From Clusia tigrina (lineage: Eukaryota > Arthropoda > Insecta > Diptera > Clusiidae): DNA of 64,000 nt. Where the stretch lies: positions 350,610,925 to 350,674,924 of the forward strand of contig OV050030.1 of NCBI GenBank assembly GCA_920105625.2, given 5' to 3'. The notes beneath the pieces are model-generated. The model was not told the origin of the DNA, made no database searches, and saw nothing but the letters and a program-made list of their open reading frames with translations. This document shows, piece after piece, positions 35,284 through 47,768 of this stretch (its first letter is position 1; the number at the start of each line of letters is the position of its first letter). The translations under genes were made by a program, and so were the position numbers.

Positions 35284-37684
35284 TTAACAAAATAGAGGAA
35301 TGTTGAGGTCCTTATGGATGTCAGCATTTCTAACGAACCAAGGCGCACCCGTGATTGAACGCAAGATTTTCGATTGCACTCGTTGTATCAGCTCGACGTT
35401 CGATGAACTAGCATTCCCCCAAAGCTCACAACCGTATGCCCAAATTAGTTTGATCACTGCCTTGTACAATAAAAGTTTATGTTGTAAACGAAGCCTTGAC
35501 TTCGAGTTGAGTAACCAATTTATTTTATGGGCCTTTAGCTTCATCTGCGATCTTTTTGCCTCAATATGGTTCCGCCAAGTTAGTCGTCTGTCTCCTAGGT
35601 ATGTTACAGTATTCGACTCCTAGGTATGTTACAGTATTCGATTGAGGAACAGCAACATTGTTTAGTGTAATCACTGGGCATATATCTTTTCTAAGTGTAA
35701 ACGTAACATGAGTGGTCTTGGTCTCATTTACCTTAATGCGCCAATTTGCCAGACACACTTCCATTTTCTTCAAATGCTCCTCAAGGCCATTCGAAACTAC
35801 TATTGGATTGCTATGTATAATAAGAATAGCAGTGAATAATACATATAGTACAGGACCTAGAACACTACCTTGTGGAATCCCAGCATTAATATCAAAGTCG
35901 CTTGTGGTGTATTCTACATGTTTTACTCTGAATTTTTGGTTATCCAAATACGATTCGAGTAGCATGTGCACATTAACTGGTAAGAGTTTTTGAATATTAT
36001 ATATTAATCCTCCATGTCAAACTCTGTCAAACGCCTGTGCAATATCTAAAAATATAGCAGAGCAGTATTTTTTGTCTTCAAAAGGATTTCAAATTGCACT
36101 AGTAATGCGGTTAATTTGCGCTATGGTTCTGTGACTCTTACGAAATCCAAATTGATGGTGGGGAATAATATTGGATTTGTAAATGTGCAGCTGCAGCTTT
36201 AGAAGAAGCAGTTTCTCAAATAATTTGGAAATTACTGGGAGCAAGCTTTTGGGCCGATAAGATGACGGTTGAGTTATGTCTTTACCGAGTTTTGAATTCG
36301 TATCATTATAATTTTGATGCCTATTTCAGGCATTTCCACAATCATTTTTGCTGTAATTAATTCAAAACCTGGTGCTTTTTTCGGGTTTAGCTGAGTTTTA
36401 ATTGCAAGTTGCACTTCCTTCATTTTCACCTTCATCGAGATTAGTGGTTTTTAGGGGCCAAAAATGGAAATTCAAAACTTTTGGTTGGTTGGTTAGGTTG
36501 AAATACGGATTTCAGATGATTTGCAAACTCTGAGGCTTTCTCTTCGTCACTTCTTGCCCAAGTTCCATTATTTTGCTAAGTGGTGGATGACAGTCTTCAG
36601 GAGTCTTTATATTTTTATAGGCTTTCCATAAAGAGTAGTTAGTATTTTGTGTTGGAGCTAGCGTCTCAGAATACTTTTTCAAACTGTTCTCTAACTCGCA
36701 GTTCAGTGCTTCCCGGAGGCGTGCTAATTTCTGCTTGGGGTTGGGTGATCTATTTTGTTGACACTCTCTTCTTAAGCGCCTTTTCTCCTTAACGAGACTA
36801 TCGATAACTGCAGATGTTGTTGCGTAGCGGGATAATGAGGCTGCTGGAGATGAGTGCGTGGCTGCAGATGTAAGAATTGAGTTGATGGCCAAAAGTGCCG
36901 AGTCAATATCGCTTGCACTCTTTAGTCGAGGACCAATGTTTATATGACTACTTACATATTGACGGTACCTGAGCCAGTTTGTTTTTTGCTGGTTAGGTGA
37001 CCTGTTTTCTTACCCAGTAGAGCTGGTTTATGTAGATATATAATATCTGATGAATGATCAGAAGCGAGCTCTAAACCCGATTCTGCAGATAACAAGTCAC
37101 GATCAATACCACTGATTATTCCAAAATCGATGAAGTCGAGTACTTTTTGAGGGTCAGAGGGCCCTGAAGACACGAAGTCTAGGTTAGAACACCGATTTAG
37201 TAGTGCAGAGAACAGTTGCTTGCCTGTGGGATTTATTCACCTGGAGCCCCAAAAGGTATGTTTCGCATTACAATCACCTGCTGCCAAAAATTTGGTCCCC
37301 AATGATGTGAAGAATTGTGTGAATTGTAATTCAGTCACTGAGTATCTTGGAGGACAATAGACTGCGCTTAGTACAATTTTTTCCTCGCTGCATTGAAGAC
37401 ATATAGATGTTGCCTGCAGATGGTCCTTTGCATACTATTCTAGTGCATGATGCTTACTTAAATTTATCTCTTATTAATATACCCATACCCGTCATATTAT
37501 TAGGATGATTTGTCTTGTAGAATTTATATCCTGATATTACAAAATAATTTTTGTTTGTCAAGTGCGTTTCTGATAAAAGAATAATGTCAATTTTCCTTGT
37601 ATACAAGAAGTGTTGAATTTCATTTTTATGTTGGCTAATGGCGTTTGAATTCCAATGACATATCTTAATACGAGTATAGTTCAT
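35284..37684 (-). pseudogene. Jockey ORF2 (endonuclease, reverse transcriptase)
   Basis: The endonuclease starts at ATG 37684 with IKICHWNSNAISQHKNE and LLSETHL. RT motifs follow: AGIPQGSVLGPVLY (about 35870), after which the catalytic F/YADD box is missing by a short deletion, then YLGVEY and at the end KAVIKLIWAYGCELWG. A tandem duplication of about 25 bases (35596-35645) and several shifts also break the frame. Target-primed reverse transcription is its known role. It cannot work here. Confidence 0.88.
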
Positions 37685-38809
37685 TTTTCAGATATCAACA
37701 ATTGCATAAGCTGGTTTTGAGTTTTCAACAACTCGTGCAAAATGCTTTGCATTGATGTCATAAATTCTGTCATACAATTTGTTAATTTTGATATCATGGA
37801 TTCTACATTTTGCTTAGGATTTGCAAAGCTAGGAATTCCTTCAGATCCAGACTTTACTACGTTTGCATATGTTCTTGATGTAGAAGCGTTGTCACGGGTC
37901 AGTTGCTTATGGGGTTCGATTGATTTGGCAATCTCTGTGTAATGAAAAGCTGGTTGCTGTTTCTGGTCTAATTTATTTTTGAGTGCTGGGCAGCCTCTCT
38001 AGTTTGCCGTGTGGTTTTCCCCACAATTGCTGCATTCTTTTGCATTAAGTTTCATTTGTCAATGGTGAAGATCCCCACAGGCAACACAAGCACTGCGTAA
38101 GATACAGTACGGTTTTGTATGCCCATATTCTTGGCAATTGAAGCACTGGACAGGGCCATTTCTTTTGTTTGGTTCTTCAACGTTTATTTGTCTATGTAAT
38201 AAGTAACGCAGATGGTATATTGGGTATATTTTGCTACTTTTTAATTTGCTTCCATTCGGTTCAAGTTCTACTTCAAATAATGGTTGTGGTACTTTGTCTC
38301 TGTTTTTAATGTTGAATACCTTTTTAACTTTAAATCCGGCGATTTCGAGAGAATCTTTGATTTCATTAGCACTTACATTATTCTCAATACCTTTAATAAT
38401 AACTACTAGGTCTTTACTGTTCTTCAGTTGATATGTATAGTAGTTTTTACCATTTTTGTTCCAGATAGGATGCTATTTAGCGGTAATTGCTTTCATTGTA
38501 TGTCTGTAGTTTCGTTTCTTTTATATTCCCGTTTGTTATGGACGTTACGTGGAAATTTTTATTTCCTACAAGACTAGCGACAGTTGCAACTAAAGCATTT
38601 GAGCATCTCTCTCGCAAGTAGAATGGTGGTGACTTCGGAGTTTTGGCAATGGAATTGTTTGCTGGAGTTGATTCAACGTTTTCATTCTCTAATAGTGCAA
38701 ATCTGTTCTGACCCAAAGTGCTACTACTTATTTGTTTCGGAGAGGCAGATATATTCGCCGGTCTCGCATTTTTTGTCTTTTTTTTATTTCCATTTTTTTG
38801 TGGACTCAA
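37681..38809 (-). pseudogene. Jockey ORF1 (nucleic-acid binding)
   Basis: The N-terminal part has NRFALLENEN and PPFYLRER, typical of Jockey ORF1. The C-terminal half has VQCFNCQEYGHTKPYC, then CVACGDLHH and CSNCGENHTAN (37990-38160), three CCHC-like knuckles, two with in-frame stops (at about 38055 and 38000). The frame ends in TGA overlapping the ORF2 ATG. No ATG is seen at the apparent start, so the 5' end is uncertain. The protein would coat LINE RNA. Confidence 0.82.
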
Positions 38810-39250
38810 CTTTCGCTTTACTTGTATATACCTGTCTATACCAGTCTCCAGATATTACCAGTTATCCTTAGATATTTCTTTTTTGTTTTTGCAGCAATCA
38901 TCAGTAACCACCGTCACATAAGCATTTCTGATGTTTGTAAGTTTGTGGATGTTCGGGAAACTCATTAAGAGTTGAGAAAATGAAGAATTAATAAATGGTT
39001 CAAATACAACTCTGAAGATTTTCAAATTTAAATAAATTAAAATTAAGTGGCATCACCAATTATCTTAGAATACTGACACAGGTGGCAACTTCTGCTAGTT
39101 CTTGCAGAATAAAATATCACTAAATTATGTAAATAAACTAAACTTTCGTATTAGCGTTTATATCGCGAAGTTTAAAGAACGAATTCAGTTTAAACACAGT
39201 GAAAAACCGTCCCAATTAAGAAGCACGAATGAAATCGCGTCCGTACAGTT

Positions 39251-39524
<274 letters not shown>

Positions 39525-41000
39525 GTACCTTAGAAGGGATTATAGATACGTCCGTAATAGTCAGCGACAATATTGATTTAAGCCATTTAAATGCTGAAAA
39601 AAAATCAACAATAGAAAAACTTATATACAAATTTTCAAATATTTTTTATAAAGAAGGAGAACAATTAACTTCTACAAATGAGAGTGTTCATGAAATCTAT
39701 ACAAAAACCCTTAAGCCTCTTTATTCAAAAATGTACAGATATCCCCAGATTCACGAATTAGAAATAGAAAAACTCAATAAAGAAATGCTACATCAAAAAA
39801 TGATCAAACCTAGTAACCTAACCTAAGTCTCCTCAGAATGGAAATTACCATCAACCCCTAAAATGGTTGCAAGCGAAGTTCTCAGGGAACGACCTAACCT
39901 AGGTCACAACGCTGGCTGATCAAATTAGGCGAATATAACGGAAGAATTGATTATATGAAAGGTAAAGACAATAAGATCGCAGACTTTCTCAGTCGCATAG
40001 GCAAAGAAAATCCGAAAATAAATTGTATACATAACGAAAATAAATTGTATACATAACCAAGAGCAATCAAGTTCAGTAGATAGAGAAAACCAATCCTTGT
40101 TACTTGAAACAACCCATCCCCAATAACAGGAGCGAAACGATACTTTTCCTATTCTTGGAACAGTTATTAACAGTTATAAATTCGAAGTAATACTGTATGT
40201 GTATTACTGACCAGAAAAAAAAAGAATTTTAAAACTTATTTAATAATAAACTCATATTTTTTAACAAAAATTATCTTACAAATAAGAGAGCTGGCGACAT
40301 CATAAAAGCACATGTCAATAAAGGAAAAGTAGGCATATACGAGTATTCAGTAGATGACCATGAATATAACAAACCACAAAAAATGTTCTTTGAAACATTC
40401 CATGGTAATATTCACATTAAACTTGTTAAACGAAGAAGAGTTACCAAAGCAGATATCATTGTTCCACAAAGAAAAAAGAGGCCATTCTGGCATAGTTCCA
40501 ACATATGAGGGCATAAAACACAAAATTTTCAATCCCACACTTAGAATGGCAGTACATGAAATAATTAACAATAGCAGTACATGCAATGGAGGAAAATACG
40601 ATAGAAATCCGATCAAATAAAATTTTGTTATACTGAAACGCTAAAGATAATAATCTATATAATACACTTAGATACATATGTTAATAGTAAGCAATCGTTT
40701 ATTATATTTATAGATACATTTTCTAAACATGTCATAGCTTTCCCTTTAATGGATCGATACAGTAGGAAAAATTATGGAATTTTTACCAATAAAAGGAAGA
40801 ATAAAAAAATTCGTTTTCGATAACGAATTCAAAACAAACAATGTACAAGAGTTTTTAAAGGGTGAAAAAATTGAGTTTCATATTACAAAACCAAGCAGCC
40901 ATACAGGCAATTCAGACATAGAACGTCTAAACAACACATTAACAGAAAAAATTAGATCACTTAATATTGAGGAAAAACTTCCAATGATATAGCAAATGTC
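39525..41000 (+). pseudogene. Gypsy-B pol remnants
   Basis: 39525-39826 encodes the region just before RT ([20 protein letters not shown]). 39903-40000 jumps to the RNase H end (DYMKGKDNKIADFLSRI), so most of RT and RNase H is deleted. 40290-40620 has integrase zinc-region fragments with several stops. 40774-40992 has FDNEFKTNNVQEFL and SSHTGNSDIERLNNTL, the integrase core. It is heavily decayed. Confidence 0.82.
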
Positions 41001-41102
41001 AAAAGCCACTATGTTCTATAATAGTTGGATTAAATGTCCATATAGCAATCTGGTTCTTTATCTTTGTCCAGGCTACCCTTTTAGAAAATTTCATTAAGAT
41101 AG

Positions 41103-41532
41103 CTCTAACGGTGTAGAAAAAAAGTGGTCAGTGACGGACAGACGGACAGACGGACGGACAAAATAAAAATTACCTTGAAAGTGATTCAGATCATATCTGT
41201 ATATATATGTCCATACCTACCACGCCTTCTTCTCGAAATTGCAACCCCTCTCAAAAGCACAAAATTAGCACACCCTACTTACCTTTTTTAAAGGTAAAGG
41301 GTATAAATACCACTAAAATACTCTAACGGTGTAGAAAGAAAGTGGCCACAGACGGACAGACGGACGGACAAAATAAAAATTACCTTGAAAGTGATTCAGA
41401 TCATATCTGTATATATATGTCCATACCTACCACGCCTTCTTCTCGAAATTGCAACCCCTCTCAAAAGCACAAAATTAGCACACCCCACTTACCTTTTTTA
41501 AAGGTAAAGGGTATAAATACCACTAAAATACT
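41103..41532 (+). repeat. Tandem pair of about 215-bp units
   Basis: Units 41103-41320 and 41321-41532 are nearly identical. Each starts CTCTAACGGTGTAGAAA, holds GACGGACAGACGGACGGAC, and ends with GGGTATAAATACCACTAAA, a TATA-like motif. They sit between integrase and env. I cannot tell whether they belong to Gypsy-B or to a separate insertion. Confidence 0.88.
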
Positions 41533-41549
41533 CATATCAACCAATTTCA

Positions 41550-42748
41550 TATCACCTAAATACTAGTAGTAGCTATGTTTTTGATCAACACTGTATAGGG
41601 GAAACTACAAGTAAGGAGGCAGGATACACATTTATTCAAATAGGACAGATAGAAATTGCTAACTAAGTTAACACTATTTTACATGTAATACGACCAATAG
41701 AAATAATGCATATCATAAATAAAATTAAGGAAAATGTAAGGCATTCAGACATCAACAATAAGGAAATTACTTTGGACGAAATTAGTACCATCATAGCCAA
41801 AATTAAATCTATCACACCCAATGAAGTTATTAGAACAAAAAGGGGATTAGCAAACTTTGTAGGTACAACTAACAAATGGCTATTCGGACTCATGGATGAA
41901 GACGACAGACAAGAAATATTTATGAAAACTTTGAAAATAATATAAATTTAATCAAAAGAACAATTGACGACGATAAGGAAAAAATTGCAGTCACTTATTC
42001 GAGTACAAACAAGTATTTTAGAATTGTCAAAGAAATTAATATTTAATGGGAAAATGCATAAACTTAGATATTTAGAAAGTAAAATTAATCAAATACAAGA
42101 CAATATTGCCGCTGCAAATTTAGTACTATAACAAAAGAGGAAATATCATACTTCGAAATCAATTTCTACAAATTAAAACTTGTTAAAACTACTACTCTCT
42201 AAAATCAGTCCATAATAATTGCTATTAAAATTTAAAAAATAACTCTTATGAAACTGATCTAAAATTACAACGAAAAAATTATATAGAATTGTGACAAAAG
42301 AAGTTTAAACATAAATAAAAATTATTTAATTAACTTTTCTAATTGTAAAATTATTATAGCAAACCGAAAAATAGAGTTCACTGATAGGTACATCAATGCA
42401 GTGAAAGAATTAAATCAAACATATGAAAATCCAATAAACTTTAATGAAATTGTGGTAACACAAACAGAAAATGTTAAAGCCATAAAAGAGCAAATACGAG
42501 TATATCACAAAAAAGTATCATAAGCAATTACTTCCATCACAATAATTATTTTATTAATATGTATGTTAATTTTGTATGCTTGGTACAATAAAAGAAAGAC
42601 AACGAAAATTGTGATTAATCAAACTGAAATTCAGGAGAATTTCAAAACAAAGAGGGGAGGAATTACATACCCTATATCGAACTCCACCAATGATCCAAAT
42701 AATATTAAAAACGTTGATGAAATAATCAACAGCTTTGTTGTAACTTGA
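41550..42748 (+). pseudogene. env: Gypsy-B env remnant
   Basis: 41706-41945 contains a furin-type site RTKR followed by GLANFVGT, the start of the membrane subunit in errantivirus envelope proteins. Several stops and shifts follow (41945-42520). At 42520-42600 there is a strongly hydrophobic stretch including ILLICMLILYAWY, then a basic tail ending in TGA at 42746-42748. The receptor-binding part upstream is mostly lost. Family role (known): virus-like membrane fusion in insect Gypsy elements. Confidence 0.75.
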
Positions 42749-43159
42749 TCCTGGAATACAACATTTTATGAAGAAAGCTAATTCAACGAAATTGGTATAC
42801 TAAAGTTTACAAGAGTTCTTTGACATAGTTTTGGTTATTGATATTCGCTTTGTTTTAAGCCATTTAGAAGGCAATATTAATTATTAACAATTCAGTCTTA
42901 AGATCCAACTACCTTTCTATCACTAATAAAACTTAAAAATTAAAATGATAAAAAAATCTTGTGTTTCTTCTAATGCTAGAGGATTAGATAATAAACATAA
43001 CTCGCGCGCTCCTGCGTTCTATATTCCTATCCATCTCCTCAAACAGAAACTCAGGAATCATGGGTTTCCGTGAAGAATACGACAGTGGTCAAGGGGCTAT
43101 TTTGAAAATTATATATGCACACGCGTATACTATTGATAGTTTAATAATATTCTATATTT

Positions 43160-43394
43160 CTACATTTTTTCCATTCCATTTTTAAGCAGTTCTAATCAGA
43201 CCGCGTATTGCATTTATAGAGATAGCAAGTTCTACCCATAGCTGCTGCATTGCACGAGGCGCCCGGGGGTTGTTCTTTCCTGCCTGCAGCTCCGGGATCC
43301 TATTGTAAAATGCGACATAAAAATGCAGCTGCTCCTGCGTGGTCCTTTGATTTTTCCTGGTTTTAAATAAAAGATAATTACAATTTTTTTCCAA
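43160..43394 (-). pseudogene. Myb/SANT-like (Zeste-type) DNA-binding fragment
   Basis: The - frame reads KNQRTTQEQLHFYVAFYNR, then LWVELAISINAI and RTA-stop-KW. The pattern W-x-ELA...LN...RT..KW is that of Zeste-like Myb/SANT domains, found in Harbinger transposon partner proteins and in host regulators. One stop (about 43180) lies inside the domain. ACCAG/GAAAA at its start may be a splice acceptor. A Harbinger relic is the likeliest origin; a host exon is possible. The flanks 42749-43159 and 43395-43666 show nothing I recognise. Confidence 0.55.
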
Positions 43395-43666
43395 TTTCTA
43401 AAATTAAATGCAAATACTTACATATTCATTTCCGACATTCTTTAAATTCAAATTCAGTGTGCACTACTTCATGAATCAGCTTATAAAATACGCAACAAAA
43501 CTTTTTCGCCACTGGAGGTGAATTTAACAAACTGTCTGCTTGAGACAGTTGGCTCTGCATAGATATCACAAAATCCACTGACAAAAATCGCTCGCTCGAA
43601 TAGAGGGGTTAACTTTTGTGTTTTATAAATATTATTTTTATTTTACATGCCGCCGGTAAATTGTTA

Positions 43667-44640
43667 CTAAAAAAAATACCTAAAGTCCCAATATACTAGG
43701 TAGTCTTTCTCGGAGGCATTCAATACACAGGCGTCAGCTTTACCTTTGTTAACGTGTGAGAAGGGCTCTCCCATATATACTGCCAGCTGCGGCTTGTGGA
43801 GGACAACAGTCGGAAATTTTACGAGGCTGGTGTCCGCCCCTGAGTCTACCAAAAGCACTAGCCTTCCATTAGCCCTCCTTGCAGGGTATCTCGACGAACG
43901 CATCACCCATCCTGCTTACAATGAAACAACATCGTTTTGTTTCCAAAATGGACGCGTATCTGCTTCCTAACTTTCTAACTCTCTTCCTCCATGCACCGCA
44001 GTTATATTTTACGCAGTTATCTACGAGTATATCCCTACTAATTATGATGAATTCATTAACTATAAACTCCTGTACCGTGTTCGAAGCGACTGGCGTTATC
44101 TTTTAACCCTATTAAAACTTAACCTAAGTACTAGAATCACAACAGTTGCCCAAACCAAAATAGTAGCGCAATCAAAAAATATTTTTTGGAGAGACTCTTG
44201 CTCCTCCGTCTCATGGACCAAAGTCCATATATCATTTGAGACGGTATATTGGGGAGCCTCTTGCTCCTCCTTTTCATGGAATGTAGTTTTTGCATTACCG
44301 AGTACGCGTATCTGTGGCCATAATCTCTCTTTTTTCTCTACTGGCCTCGGTCGCTGGAAGTTTCCTGGTCTTTTTGGGTTTGTCTATTTTCATAATCCGC
44401 AGCTCGGTGGCCTATTCTTCCACATGAGAAACATTCGATTCCTTGCTAGGGATTGTTCATCTGTGTGTTATATCGAGTATCCAATCTGGGGCGCTGTTGA
44501 CTACTTTCTGTGTAAAAAGGTTCCGCCCACAGCTTCGATTCCTTTGACGTTACCCAAAAAACTTTCCAGATGGTTGAAAACACGAACGTCTCTTCAGGTT
44601 TCAGTGAATGTCAATGGAAGTTGGTGACAGCAAGTCGATA
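43667..44640 (-). mobile_element. Deleted second copy of the Gypsy-A family
   Basis: On the - strand it matches Gypsy-A 8440-9600 with many differences (by eye roughly 85 percent): protease LVLLVDSGADTSLVK, then a jump to TVVLHKPQLAVYMG, so about 390 bp between 9071 and 9458 of the Gypsy-A map is missing. Further right it covers the pol linker (44150-44290) and the gag knuckle (about 44420). It is older than Gypsy-A and has no LTRs here. Confidence 0.82.
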
Positions 44641-46600
44641 AAGTTTTCTAGAAGATTACTAGTGGGCCGGAACAGAACACCGTTTCTGCCATTTGCTGAA
44701 ATAAATCAAGAATCCCCCCAGTTACGCATTAGTAGCCCTACTTGTAGCTAAGAGTGGTACTGGTAACCATTTCCTGCTATATTTAGTCCCCTCATAGATG
44801 CCACAGTTGGGGGATGAAAGTACGGTCCCACGATAGGCTGAGTGCAGGGATGGAGAAAAAATTCGCAATGTTTGCGAATCCTTATTAGCCTAAGGTAGTG
44901 CTTTGCTTGTGCCACAGCCTGATATTCAATGTGATTACCAGGGCTAATCTAACACAGCGTGGCAGGTGTATTTGCGAAATCGCCTGATGTTGAGAATAGG
45001 ACAGCGGCCCTCTAAGTAGGGTAATGGAATTTAGTTGGTCATTCCAACTGAATTGACGCAACCTAATTTGTTGCATCATCTTGGCGGTGGAAATTAACCT
45101 CCCAGTAGGGTCGAAGAATTGCGCAACAATATACAACACATCTCGGTTTGTGTGCTTAGCAATTGCTGGAATGGTTGCCACACGTAAAGAAACTATGTCA
45201 CGATACTGGCCGCAACCAGAACCTATGGTACTAGGGGTACAAGACTCCTCACGTTTCAAACACCGGGGTAGGAAAAGCTAGGCTCACAGCTAGCAGTCCA
45301 TTTGTTCATGGGAAACCCTGCCGGTCCAGGGAAACCCATCGGTTGGTTCTGCTTCCTCATGTGGACTGTGTTGGTGGTTGCTAGAAAGGCATTAGCTTCC
45401 ACTATAATTCTGCTAACAGAACGCTCTGGCTTCAATGCAACGGCAATGGAAGGCACAGGAGATAGAAATGGCTGTGAGTTTGGGAGAGCTCCCGTCCCGT
45501 GGGAGGCTTCTCTATGTACCAATTTCGATTGTGGCGGCAGTCGAAGTGACGGGTTTTCGCACATTGCCTTTTTGTGGCGGAGGATGAATTTTGGTTGGAG
45601 GGTAGATCCCCTGTAAGATTGCAGCCGAATATTGTCTCTTGCTCCATTTGGGACTCCACAGCATTGTATTTTAACCCACCAAGCAAGATCAGTGGGTACG
45701 CATCCTCAACCAATGCGACATCGACATGTGATGAATTACTGATGCTCGGATCAGTCAACTGGATGCTACCCTTCTTTGTGTTCGCACTTATTTCGTTGAA
45801 GAGGTGGTAATTCTCCGGTCATGGTCGGCAGTATCTTGGCTGACACCAGAAGCCGCACATTCGCGTCGTACTGCAATCAGATGGCCAACTTGCACACTTT
45901 TGTAAAGTTTGCAGTCTCTCCAATATTCACCCCGGATACCTGAGCATGTAATTGCGCGCAGGCAGCTTAAGACTCTCATGGAGGTGGCCTTAAATAAAAG
46001 ATTCCTCAGATCCCAAATCTATCAGAGCCTGGGCCATATAAATGACGCCCCGCATTTTAGAGTTATTCATGACCGTGCCGAGCTGTACTCGGCAAGCTGC
46101 TGACCTCAACGTTGACTTTGAAATGGTGCCGCCTTGTCTGCTGCGCGCATGACTGGCGCCGTATGAACTGATTTAGGTGTTGGGTGGATATATGTGGTAG
46201 ACTGCTTTGCTATTTCAAAATGATTCCCACCTTAAACATGTGGTGGTTGGCTTGACGGAGCAGTACACGCAGTATGTGGCGGGCTTCTGGAAAGGATGGT
46301 GTGGTGGAGCTCCCGACTGGAGACGCATGAGTCAGTGCTTGGGCAATTTGCCGCTCTATGCGTGGATGTCAAACAATTCATACAGAGGCCGTGCCTTCCT
46401 ACCGCCACCTGGTTGTGACACTGGCTTCCTGGAATTTCGAGCAGATAGGTACCCTGCAGGCATGAAGCCAGGTCATCATGTGAATCTTACACCTCCGATA
46501 GGTGGCATAGATATCGAGGCGATACTCCCGGAGATGCTCCCGTAGTTCAACTCCCGAATTACCTGATCGAGAAAGTTAATGAACCGCTGTAGGGTGGTCA
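44641..46600 (-). pseudogene. BEL-2: second BEL/Pao element, heavily decayed
   Basis: Reading leftwards on the - strand: a gag knuckle LCMNCLTSTHRAANC then LHHTILSR (about 46330-46430), protease YMAQALIDLGSEESFI (about 46030), SSHVDVALVEDAYPLILLGG (about 45740), TIFGCNLTG (about 45640), and RT-connection LYIVAQFFDPTGRL with MQQI (about 45060-45150). Stops and shifts are everywhere. The strand and order fit one element of about 2 kb remaining. It is a different BEL family from the one at 1-19509. Confidence 0.78.
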
Positions 46601-47768
46601 GGTGATAAGACACCTAATCACCACCGCAAACAGGCGTACCGCGTAATCCATGACCAACCGACTTTACGAGTTGAGCTCTACCCCGTGGTCTGATGCTGTG
46701 TGCCCTTGAAAATAAAAACCTACAAAGCAAGAGAGCGAATAAATGAACAATAACTATGTGTAGCGGCTCATCTAATTTAAGTCGTACAAAAAATTGCACA
46801 TGTAGTTACACAAATTTATGCTGGCAGAACTAGTGATGCCGATAGAGAATTAAATTTGCAAAAGGAAAAACGAACGATAAATGTATTTATGTGCAATTGT
46901 TTGTGTGTGTGCTGTACTCGACCATTCACTTGTGAGTATTCACACGAACAATTTTCCATAAGTACAAATATGCGGATTTTGTATAAAAAATCCAAAAAAA
47001 AATATGTACTCGTACATATATAAATTTATGAAGATTCATGTTTTCTATAGGACTTACCTGTTCCTATCCGACTCGACAGACCAAATGAACTCTTGATCGC
47101 TCGACGGTAGATTATTTTATATTATATAACTGTGATTTTCCATGACTGTTGTCGTGGTTTATTAATTTATTTATGTAGGTATGTATCTATATGCTCCCTT
47201 GATGCTGCTCGTTAGCCAGTCCTAATCCACGTTGTGGTATTGCTCCCTCGCTGTTCTAAATCCAAGTGGCCGAATCAAGCGGCTAGATATCGCATGCAAG
47301 CGATTGACAGGGTAGATCGGCGATAGAAATTTAAGATGGCTGTCGACCAACACGAACGTTTGCCCGCGCAGAATTCTCTCCGCCGCATGCCATACTCTGA
47401 ATTGAGAGCGCAGAATATGGTAACGCTCGCACCGTGTAGCAGCCAACAGAAAAAGGGATTCACGATGTGAACAATTATACTCTATTAATTGCACAACTTC
47501 TGTACTTGAATACAAATTATATAAATATTTTATATTTCCGTTCGTTTTTGCTACTGTTCTGCAATGAATAAAGTGATATATTCCACGAAATTATTCGCCA
47601 GCTAAATTCCATTTCTGATTACGAAAAGACAATTTCATGACTATTAGCATTTATATATAAAGCTATTGAAACTGTTTAGAACACGTCCCAATTATCAGCG
47701 CAATTTCTAGTTTTTTCATTTAGCTTTTCCATGCATAGTATTAATTAAACATTTACAACTTTGATATG
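46601..47768. other. No gene recognised
   Basis: Mixed A/T-rich sequence with a more G/C-rich island at 47220-47470 that holds a 97-codon - frame without known motifs. The island might be the LTR of BEL-2, but I have no partner copy to support that. Confidence 0.4.

Larger units (their letters stand above)
35039..38830 (-). mobile_element. Jockey-clade LINE
   Basis: ORF1 (gag-like with three knuckles) and ORF2 (endonuclease, RT) overlap by ATGA at 37681-37684 on the - strand. The 3' UTR ends in TTTAAAAAAA near 35039. The 5' end is near 38830; from there to 39254 the sequence is A/T-rich and unassigned and may include the 5' UTR. Target copies were not found. Confidence 0.85.

Noticed and set aside
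43667..44640. Independent new retroelement
   Set aside because: Protease, linker and knuckle segments match Gypsy-A with a simple internal deletion, so it is an older copy of that family.
46207..46545. 112-codon plus-strand ORF
   Set aside because: The opposite strand encodes BEL-2 gag knuckles; this frame is its shadow.
47222..47515. 97-codon minus-strand ORF as a host gene
   Set aside because: No motif, no splice pattern and no conserved composition; the G/C-rich island may be an LTR.
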